From the NCBI GenBank assembly GCA_015179125.1, contig WHVA01000340.1, forward strand, positions 62,001 to 126,000: a stretch of 64,000 bases of DNA, in the 5' to 3' direction. Below the pieces are notes generated by a model. That model did no database searches and was not told where the DNA came from. It was given only the letters and a program-made list of their open reading frames with translations. The stretch is from Gautieria morchelliformis (lineage: Eukaryota; Basidiomycota; Agaricomycetes; Gomphales; Gomphaceae). Position numbers and translations under genes: made by a program. Shown piece by piece: positions 55,331-64,000 of this stretch; position 1 is the first letter of the stretch, and every line of letters starts with the position of its first letter.

Positions 55331-57052
55331 CGACGGTAAACAGCCGTCAACGTCACGATCTTTTTCAAGATCGCATGGATTTCCACAATTCAGTTGTTCG
55401 CCAAGTGAACAACTGAAGGAAGTTCAAAAAGGTGTAAGGTTGTGAATCTTATGGCCTTGTGTCACAAGGGCAAGTGGAACTCGAGCAAGATGTGGTAATT
55501 CCGTGTGTTACGTAGTGACAGTTGTAAGGTAAGATCGGCGGCGGGTTCCCACGCAACAACTGTACAGCGCTTATCTAAGCTGGTCCAGTAGCGCACATTG
55601 CCTTAAGGGCAATGCGGGTAAACATCATATTTACACATGCCCACCAACACGCCGAGTTGATCCAGTGGTCCATTATGGGTGCTATTCCGTGCAAGATAAA
55701 AGCACCTGCAGACTTCGAATCAGGAAGCACTTCCCTGAGGACTGGCTCAGCACAAGGAGAAGTTATGAAGCACATGCTGGCATTCCTGCTGTTACTGATA
55801 GTGGTGACTGCCCTCCAAGGCTCACCCCCAGCCTCTACCAATAAATCAGGTTGTTTCGCGACTGACATCGTGTGGCTTTTTTCAGGGATTACTCATCCAT
55901 TGGTAGTGTTTGTGGTTAATCGGCTTACTTGCACCCACCGTTGTATGGTATTGTCGTGTCATCCTCGTGTGAGTAATCCTGTCTGTCAGTGTAATCCCAT
56001 ATGACTGATCCCTTCAACGATAGCATGCGGCCCTCATTTTTTCCTCTATTTTTTTTCAGGGATTGCACATAGCATCTCTCCGTTTAATCACATACCTTGC
56101 ACCAACCCAACGAGTTTTTTTCTGCGATTACAGTGTGTCCGATGGGTTTTTTTCCCACCTTTTTGGGGGGTTTTTTTTTTTTCAAGTATTACTCATCCTT
56201 TGGTGTCCGATTAATCAGGTTCCTTGCACCCACCGTTGTATGGTAATGACCTGTCATCCTCGTCCATGTAATAATACTATCAGTCCATGTCATTCTGTAT
56301 GACTGATGGGTTTTTGACCGGGATTATAGATTCATTCATACTGAGTGTTCAATTAATCGGGTTCTTTAGACCAACCAGATGGGGATTACACATGCGTTAG
56401 GCAACCGAAGCGATTATGCATCTACGATTTATTGGGTTTGGCCTAACTGTCTTTCTGACCAATCACCATCCTGTATGAGTCCCTTCACATTATTCCAGTC
56501 TGTCTGTTTGGCCTCTACCCATTAATCACCACCCCCCACCTTCAATTTTGATTCACTCCCATTGGTTGACTCATCAACAAAACACCCCCCGTCACCTTGC
56601 TATTGCTTTAAATATTTGCTGTTACTGCACCATATTTCTTTCAAATGTCATACATGCCTGTCACATACATTGAAATCTATCCTGAGTATCAAAGGAGAGG
56701 CAGCACATATGTACGTCCTCCATCACTGTCTACGTTCATACCAACATTGCATTGTAGATGCATGTCATACTGATTGATCAAGGAAGAATGCTGTCCAACT
56801 GTGTAATACACATCTGCGACACCTCTGATCTCCAACACTTTCTCCTTTTCATGCATAAATGCTTCCATTAATGTCCAGGGCTATCAATCACCATCTATTT
56901 TTTTCACTATGACACAAAAGACATGGTTTATTGGGAGAGTGTCCACTACTTCTTTTGACTGGGGTATGAACCGTGCTGGAAAACCTCACGAATGTCCACA
57001 TTGTCACATCCAACTCTTAACTGGGAGTGATCTGGTTTCTATTGTGGCGAAG
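55331..57052. other. Gene-poor region with a degenerate tandem repeat (55878-56460)
   Basis: 55331-55870 has short frames without recognisable domains. From 55878, a unit of about 130-150 bp containing TTTCAGGGATTACTCATC, GCACCCACCGTTGTATGG and TATGACTGAT occurs at about 55878-56010 and 56180-56310. Poorer versions lie at 56055-56175 and 56315-56460. Homopolymer T runs separate them. 56460-57052 shows nothing I can assign. Confidence 0.5.
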
Positions 57053-58131
57053 TGTTGTGACAAACACAATTATTTCACTCCAAATCATTTAATATAAAAG
57101 GAAACTAATAAAGAAAGAAAAGAAAACAAAAGAAAAATCAAAAGAAACAAAAATTATATTCATGATAGACGTCGGTGCAGACAACAATCACACGAATTTA
57201 TGTCATGCTATATTACTCACAAATCGGGTGATATACAGGAGTTCGAGCGTCGACCACGTGCGGTCGATCAGGGACGGCGCGCCTATCGGTGATGGCATCG
57301 GCCATGACGTCGACAGGCGCCAGGCCATAGGCACCGAGGGGTGCGGACACCAAACGCCGCAGAAAATAATAGACTGCGCAGGGGTATGAGATACTGTGGA
57401 GCGACCTGAGAAAGTCACCTGCAGTATACATATTCAATCAGCTTCCCCACAGAAAGGGCACAGAGACAGCGGCCCCATCTCCAAGACCAGCATATATGCT
57501 GGGCAGGGTAGACTCAGATCCATTTTTCTATTCTAATATCATGACACGTCTGACTGATACTATCTTAACATCATGTGCACAGGGGCTTTGTATACTAGGT
57601 ACAGATCTCTATTTCAAGGCCCAGACAATCCTAACACCATCCCCATCACCCCATGACCTTATGACTATAAATTAGTCACCCCTTAGTTACAAAGTAGTTT
57701 TTCGACCCATCCATCCAATATCTTGAACACTAGTAGTTACTATCAATATAGTATAAATAGCTAGTACACATGTATGAACGAGATCATCCAGAATCGATTA
57801 TTCTGCCTCCTGAAATTGCTGTAGTCTTGTTTGATAGCTACAGAGCTCAGATCTTGATATTATTCCAAATATTCGTTGAGAGTCTACTATCACTGTTTAC
57901 TCTATACTACCTTAAAAGCGAACGCTTTTGATTTGACTATCCCTTGGATCGACGCCGTTCTTCTGTCGATGCGGTCACGTGACCCTCATTCATCAGTGCT
58001 GGACGCGCCTCGAAAGGCTTAGTCAGTGCACAGAAGAAGGACGAACACAGTGGTTTCAATCACGGAGCAATAGAATTCCACTTGTTAAAGGCACTAATTG
58101 ATATCTTAATCTAAAACGAAGGAGGTAAACA
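57053..58131 (+). repeat. LTR-like repeat R2, copy 4
   Basis: 1079 bp, TGTTGTGACAAACAC to GGTAAACA, same orientation as copy 1 and most similar by eye to copy 3. The flanks AAG and AAG may be a shortened target duplication. Confidence 0.7.
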
Positions 58132-58860
58132 AAGATTGGATGTCAAGCGACTTCCTTCATTGCCAGAAGAACACAGTGTATTTGGTCCAAGTTCACTTTC
58201 CATTAGGCAATGACACCATTGAAAACATTGTATATGATGAAAGTATTCTATAAGTTCCAGTCCACCTTCCCTTACAACCTGGCCGGAGCAAACTGCAGGC
58301 CAGGCTTGTTATTTGTTAATTACATGTACAGATGGTATTATGCATATGAAGAGAGACAGCTGATCGCATCCATGTTCAATGTCCATGCCCTGCTGCATCT
58401 CCCTGATTACATCCGCTGGTGTGGCCCAGCCTGGACATCATGGGCCTTTCCCATGGAGTGGTTTTGCAGCAACCTTGGCAGTCAGGTTAAGTCACGGCTC
58501 CATCCCTACGCTATGCTTGCCATGTATCTCAAGTGTACAGCCCAACTCTCTCAGCTCAAGTCATATTTTCCCTGTGTATGGGATCTCCTCACATCCAAGC
58601 ACCTTGAAGGTGCACTCACAGGCACTGAGAAGCAGTATGAGGTGTGAGCCACAAATTCACTTTCATGGGGTATTAATATCTACTGAGAATGTATCCATAC
58701 CTGTTGTCTTAGTTCCTAATACAATCCTGCATTCCCCTTGCAAGATCAACTTCAAACCCGAGCCTGACTTTTTCTGTTGGATTTCTTTGTACCTTGCCTG
58801 GATATATGGAAATGACGCAAGCTACTTCAAGAAAAAGATACCTATAATGCTCACTTGATG
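58132..58860 (+). pseudogene. Transposase C-terminal fragment, CACTA/tnp2-like
   Basis: Frame 58210-58647 has N-V-H-A-L-L-H-L-P-D-Y-I, C-G-P-A-W-T-S-W-A-F-P-M-E-W-F-C and S-R-L-H-P-Y-A. These match the C-terminal block I know from fungal tnp2-type (CACTA) transposases next to DUF4218. No start, D-D-E core or terminal inverted repeats are present here, and the frame is lost after 58647. Assignment is from memory of the family. Confidence 0.5.
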
Positions 58861-59076
58861 GGGTAAGGTATGCATTGCAAATGCTGGTGACAAGATATGT
58901 GCCGGATGTGCAATAAGTGAGGCTCAAGAGAAAACAACATGTGATGCTTCATTTGTCCATGTATGTAAAGTTCATTTTATTCATCTAAACCTTGCCAAGG
59001 TCATAATATGAAATAATGTGTTGCTTATTTCAGTATACACCCTTGGTCGTGAACAACCAGCATGACCCTGGGGACT

Positions 59077-59579
59077 TGGTGCTCAAAAGAAGACTAGAAA
59101 CCAATTCACTCTCTCAGTGAATTTAGTTGTCACTATAAATATATTATACACTACCTAGAAATCAATTCACTATAGGATTTCTAGGTTAACAAATTGAAGA
59201 AGAATAAGACTAATTTACTTGCCTCTCTCAGTGAATTTAGTTGTCACTGAGAGAGGGGGGAAATGTGTCTCATGCGCATGTACTACTAGCCGGCGCTTTA
59301 GCGCCCGTGGGGCACTGGTGTGCCGTGCTAAGCGCCCATAGAACGTAGCACGGTAGTGAACAGCCGCAGCTCAAAAAGGAACCTTGTCCACAACCACCCA
59401 CAAAGGGTCGGTTGGACAGAACATGAAAAGAAGTAGAAATAAAGCTTCGAAAAATCAAAGAAAAATTTGACAAATCATAGAATGAATGTCAGCATGGTTT
59501 CAAGTCAAAATCAAAAGAAATACAGATGGTGGAATCTATTTAGCTTGATTTTGGTGCAGGAGCATAAATGCACCCAACA
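59077..59579 (-). mobile_element. Diverged Copia-family LTR fragment
   Basis: The right end (ATAAATGCACCCAACA) and the hairpin (59222-59256, 9-base loop) match the Copia LTR family; the left half matches the solo LTR at 33920-34417. No target duplication is seen, and the left boundary is uncertain because similarity to the 33920 copy fades near GGACTTG (59072-59078). Confidence 0.65.
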
Positions 59580-59586
59580 ATTGTTA

Positions 59587-59830
59587 GTTGTTGACATAGA
59601 TAGTGAGGTCATGAGATGTGGCTAAGGTGCAGTGAGCTGTCTATGATGCTTATATGCTGAGTATTGTCTTGAAATACACATGACATTTTCGCCACAGCAT
59701 CGGCATCTCTGGCACAGCATCCTGCTATCTTTGGCTATGTAATGGATAGTCTGTCTACTGATGATGCCCTGATCAGATGGTTTATACTCATTGTACAATG
59801 GCTTTCCGAGTGGCACTTGAATTAGTAAGT
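59587..59830 (-). repeat. Dispersed repeat R4, copy 2
   Basis: Reverse-oriented match to 5455-5712, with the same translated block (M-L-C-Q-R-C-R-C-C, V-M-C-I-S-R-Q-Y-S). Its left end lies a few bases from the LTR fragment. Confidence 0.5.
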
Positions 59831-61144
59831 TTACCGACACTCAAATATCACAGAGGACTGCATGGAGCATGGTGGCACCTGAGTGACCTTATATTGAAAG
59901 GATCTGTTTCTGTCACTGCACCTGATGTTGGCCACCTTGTTCCTTGGGCCTGTACCACCGAACATGCGAGCTGTTGCTGGGCCTGCTGCGGGACACCAGC
60001 AGGGCTGCCATCGTTATTCCAAGCTCCCACACCATCCCTCTGCTGGACACCAACATTGGGGAGAGGGGTGTGCACTAATGGTGGGAGGGAGCATGTGTGG
60101 GCCAGGTGGGTGTGTGGTGGGGTGTGTGCCTGTCAGAGCCACACCCACCTGCAGCAGGCACAGCACCCGCCCACACATGCACAGGCTACAGCACACCACA
60201 CTCCAGATTGACAAATACTAGACAAATGTGGAAGACGGGGTGCTGTGGCAGTGGGTCATGCATGTGGCGCATGCACACCTCTTCAATGCAAAATACTGTA
60301 TTGGCCAAGTTCCTGGTGCTTGGACCACCACAAAGTCATTTGTTTGTAGATGTGTGTGGGTCCATCCCCTCATCTTACTTCACACTGAACATGCTTCACA
60401 AGGAAGCTAGAGAGACCTTAAGACCATATATGTGAGTTGCTTCAACTTGAAGCTCAAGCTGGTGCTTGTCGCCACCGGCCTTGGCTGCTAATGCTTTACC
60501 AGTTATCACTAGTCACAGTTGTTGTAATTATAAAGACATGAACCATAACATTTTCCATATCGACTACATGATCATCTTAATGAAAGGACGTTGATCGTGT
60601 TTTGATGGCATGGCTACTGGCAACTGGTGCGAGTGGCAAATAACCGTTTGGTGAATTTGGCGAAGAGTGAACGCGGTGAACATAGAAGTGGAGTGATAAA
60701 AGGGAGAATGGAGTTACTGGGTATAAGAAATAAACAAGTCATGACATGTATACCCATGCCACACCCAACTGCTCAGTCTCACCTGAACACAAAGGGAGAA
60801 ATAGACGTGTACTCATTTGATACTCGAGGGATGAGGCAGAAAGGTGGGTGCGATGGAATAGTGGTGATAGATGTGGCTCAAGGGTGGTGGAGGAAATGTG
60901 TTGCGAGATAGAGTCAGCAAGATGGTATTGGGTTGGTTCGTCCTGGTGCTCGGCTCCTTTAACACACACATGACTTTTTGTGCCTCGACTTGACTCGTGG
61001 TGTGTGTCTGTGGGCTCAGGAATGGTGTGATGGGCTCGACTTGGCTTGGTGGGTGCTAGTGCTTGGGTGCTGTTTTGACTCATGTCTTGGTAGCTCCAAT
61101 GTGTGTCCATAAATGCGCCTCAGGATACTCGGATGGACTTGAAT
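59831..61144. other. No recognisable gene
   Basis: Contains short overlapping frames. The C/A-rich stretch 60100-60210 gives H/T/P-rich translations that look like composition effects. A frame near 60220-60440 (V-L-W-Q-W-V-M-H-V-A-H-A-H) has no family I recognise. Confidence 0.3.
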
Positions 61145-62251
61145 GTAGCGGCTTGATGGTTCATCACTGGTCCTATCACCTTCTCGGCTCAACTCCCCTT
61201 TTGGTGTTCCTATGGCCAGATGTCATGACTCGTTTATTTCCTGTACCCAGCTATCCCTAATTTCACTTTCACCAATCCTCCTCTATGTTCATTCAGCTTC
61301 GCCCTTCCCTTTGGTCACGCCTCTTCTATGTTTGCTCCATTCCCCCTTCGCCGCATTCGCTGAACAGCCATTCGCTACTCACATCATTCGCCAGTAGGCA
61401 TGCCATCAAACATGATTGACATCCTTTACCCAGCTTGATGGTTCATCACTGGTCCCATCGCCTTCTCGACTCAACCCCCTTTGAGCATTCCTATGGCCAG
61501 AATGCATTCGCAGGATGTCCTACCCATAGATCATGCAGGATCAACCCAGCAGATGAAGAGTCCGTGCAGGGTGGTGTGTATGCAGGTCTCAAGGCATGTT
61601 TTTGTACATAGATACCTTTGACCTCTTTCCTCCCTGTCATCTCATGTTTGCACTCCTCTTTCATTCCATTGTATATGTGTTTCATCTATTTGTATCCTGA
61701 CTGCGCACCCCTACCCAACCCTGACTCCAGACGGCCTCTTTCCTATTCGCTAGCATCATATGACCATTCGGTATGAGTAGTCTACATTCGCATGTATATT
61801 ACCCAGTTCAGTTATCATACATCTATCTTGTGCAAAACTTGACCTCACTGTGACCATCGTCTTGAGCCCTCTCTTATAGATTTCTATCTTTGACCACAGG
61901 AGGACTTAAGCACCACTGGTGAGTTTTTGTACTTTACCTTCGTTACCTTAGTCTTCGTATTATTATCTGTGCTGTCGGTGAAGGGCTCCGAAGGAGTGCT
62001 TTCACTGGCGAAAGGATTGTTGCTGCTTAAACAACCTTTCAATGACACCTTGCACATTACATCGTCAAGTGTCACGAGCTACTTTGCTACGACTGTAGAT
62101 AGGGCAAGCTCTGTTCAGGCAGCCCTCTTACCTTCTGAACATTTATTGGTTCATCCTCTTCACTGAATGGCACACTTCTTCACACAAGCTATTCAGGCAT
62201 TCACTGTGTTCACTAATACATGATATTAATGCCTAAAATCCAATCTTGACA
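61145..62251 (+). repeat. LTR-like repeat R3, copy 2
   Basis: Aligns with 27600-28706 and ends with the same CCAATCTTGACA. The left boundary is less certain. Two internal units share GGTTCATCACTGGTCC (61157 and 61440). No target duplication was found. Confidence 0.5.
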
Positions 62252-62264
62252 ATACAGTGCTGGC

Positions 62265-62648
62265 AGCAATTTTTTTCTTGGTACTTTTTGTTTCGGAATC
62301 AGGATCGGGAATGGAAGTGAATGAGCAGACAGAGAGAGGGAAAGTCAAGAACTACAAGTGTAGCTATTCGGCAAAACGGCCGAGAATTAACATAGCATAG
62401 CAAAGAGTGTTTGTTTTTTGTCTAACTAAGAAAGTGACCGTAAAATGAGTGAAAAGGAAATGGGGCGCCAAAGCTCGGGTTCAAGGAACCCATGGTCCAG
62501 GCTTGGCAGGGTAGGCCCAGTGTAAATTGGTCATGATCTCGGCCGAATGGCCGAGCTCAGTTGCAAGGACCCATGACGTCTCTTCATTGGTACCTTCATA
62601 ACCAGCCCAACGGACAAGGTACAGGAGGTTACAGGGTCTACGGCGTCA
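62265..62648 (-). mobile_element. Chromovirus 3'-region fragment, inverted
   Basis: Matches 36594-36980 in the same orientation: the 3' untranslated side and part of the chromodomain of the chromovirus. It stops abruptly at GGCGTCAG (62648), where polyprotein sequence of opposite orientation begins. Confidence 0.7.
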
Positions 62649-64000
62649 GTAAATCCAGTCTTTCCTCGGTTTCACCAACTTCTACCGACATTTCATTCAC
62701 AACTACTCCGACATCACTATTCCTCTCACCCGACTCACCCGCAAGGGTACCCCTTGGAACTTTTCCGAGGATTGTCGACAGGCCTTCAACCTGTTGAAGA
62801 GGGCGTTCACTACCGCTCCTATCCTTAGCCACTGGATTCCTGACCTTCCACTAATCGTAGAGACTGATGCTTCAGATCATGCCTTAGCGGCAATCTTATC
62901 ACTGCGAACCTCGGAAGGCGAACTTCACCCCGTCGCCTTTCACTCCCGCACATTCACCTCTACTGAGCTCAACTAGGATGTTCATGACAAGGAGCTCCTA
63001 GCAATTTTTGAAGTGTTTCAACGCTGGCGACACTACCTCGAGGGCTCTGGTGACCCTGTCAACGTTATCACCGATCACAAGAACCTCAATACTTTTCAAC
63101 AACGAAGCTCTTGACCCATCGACAAGCTCGGTGGTCAGAATACCTTTCCCAATTCAACCTCGCCATTCGTTTCTGACCTGATCGCCTCAGAACGAAGCCT
63201 GACTCTCTCACTAGATGATGGGACATCTACCTTAAAGAGGGGAATAGCAACTATGCCACCATAAACCCACAGAACCTACGGCCAGTGTTTACTCAACACC
63301 AGCTGGCATCGTCCCTTAGAGCTACTAACCTCGCTCCCATCGTACTCCGAGCCGCTTCGATGCTTGATACCGAGCAGATCCGAGCTGACATACTAGTGAA
63401 ACTCCCCTCAGACCCCATAGCCAAGTCGCACCTCGGCTTGGTTAATGACCCGAGGTGGACCACAGACCCCGAGGGTTTTCTCAAGCTTGACAACCGAACC
63501 TATGTTCCAGCGGCCCAAGACCTTCGACTTCGCATCCTGCAATACAAGCACGATCACATTCTCTTGGGACACTTCGGGGTCAACAAGACCTTGGAGCTGA
63601 TCCGATGAGACTACACTTGGCCAGGGATTAGATCCTTTGTCAAGGAGTATTGCAAGACGTGTACCACTTGTATGTGAAGCAAGCCGCAACGTCACAAGCC
63701 CTATGGTCTCCTCAAGCAACTTCCCGTTCCCGAGAAGCCTTGGAATTCCATCTCTATGGATTTCATTGAGCAGCTTCCCCCTTCATCCGAGTTCACCTCC
63801 ATACTAGTGATTGTTGACCGCTTCACTAAGCAGGTTATCTTCATTCCAACCACCGACAAGGTAACCTCGCAAGAGCTCGCTCACCTCTTCGTCCTTCATG
63901 TCTTCTCCAAGCATGGAGTCCCCTCGCACGTCACCTCAGACAGGGGTTCCGAGTTCGTCTCGCAATTCTGGCATTCTCTAGGGAAAGCCTTGGACACGCA
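62649..64000 (+). pseudogene. Chromovirus polyprotein fragment, RT end to integrase core, running off the window
   Basis: Frames on the plus strand give Q-S-F-L-G-F-T-N-F-Y-R (RT thumb), E-T-D-A-S-D-H-A (RNase H), the H2C2 region (H-D-H-I-L-L-G-H-F...C-K-T-C-T-T-C) and the integrase core (S-M-D-F-I, V-T-S-D-R-G-S-E-F) up to the last base. Breaks: TAG at 62974-62976, frame changes near 63110 and 63240, TGA at 63606-63608 and near 63676 (both where arginine is expected). It preserves core residues that the copy at 36758-38053 has lost. The same family as that element. Confidence 0.8.

Noticed and set aside
60739-61110. Minus-strand frame of 123 codons as a small host gene
   Set aside because: H/S/T/P-rich translation without recognisable domain, no intron signals, no sign of conservation within the window.

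Overview
The window is nuclear DNA of a filamentous fungus, most likely a mushroom-forming basidiomycete (Agaricomycetes). The pointers are short introns of roughly 45-80 bases, Ty3 chromoviruses with C-terminal chromodomains, basidiomycete-style Copia and LINE elements, a fungal Zn2Cys6 zinc cluster, and a giant P-loop/cysteine-rich/vWA gene of a type I associate with Agaricomycetes. The species cannot be named from the sequence alone. Almost everything outside about 6.1-16.1 kb is transposon-derived.

Layout: 0-2.6 kb holds the 3' end of a Ty3 element (chromodomain, an extra downstream ORF, polypurine tract, LTR start). 2.6-5.3 kb is a decayed LINE split by a solo-LTR-like insert. 6.1-8.4 kb is an intact eight-exon gene for an RBR-type E3 ubiquitin ligase with a papain-like cysteine-protease-like N-terminus. 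8.6-16.07 kb is a giant GTPase/cysteine-rich/vWA gene, cut at its 5' end by a LINE whose poly(A) sits inside its reading frame. 16.1-24.4 kb is a chimeric LINE (two copies joined head to tail) carrying a solo Copia LTR. 24.4-33.6 kb is a shredded Copia element containing two Harbinger-like elements, plus long LTR-like repeats without coding sequence.

33.6-51.3 kb is the most unusual part: a large inverted duplication built from a truncated chromovirus and arrays of a 12-bp minisatellite. The chromovirus carries, antisense in its 3' region, a spliced gene for a Zn2Cys6 zinc-cluster protein, present in both arms. A nearly intact Copia element (38462-43764, target-site duplication ACCAC) sits in the left arm, and the right arm keeps the exact empty site. 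The arms are therefore older than the Copia insertion. The spacer holds a broken Ty3 element with another solo LTR.

51.3-64 kb contains a Ty3 gag gene split by a 1.06-kb LTR-like repeat, a further copy of that repeat, a CACTA-like transposase fragment, other repeats, and the head-to-head remains of two chromovirus segments running off the window end.

Most premature stops in the mobile elements are explained by C-to-T (or G-to-A) transitions, mainly CGA to TGA, as expected from cytosine-methylation damage or a RIP-like process. Two host genes can be argued for: the RBR gene (complete) and the giant GTPase-vWA gene (broken). They lie on the same strand 241 bp apart.
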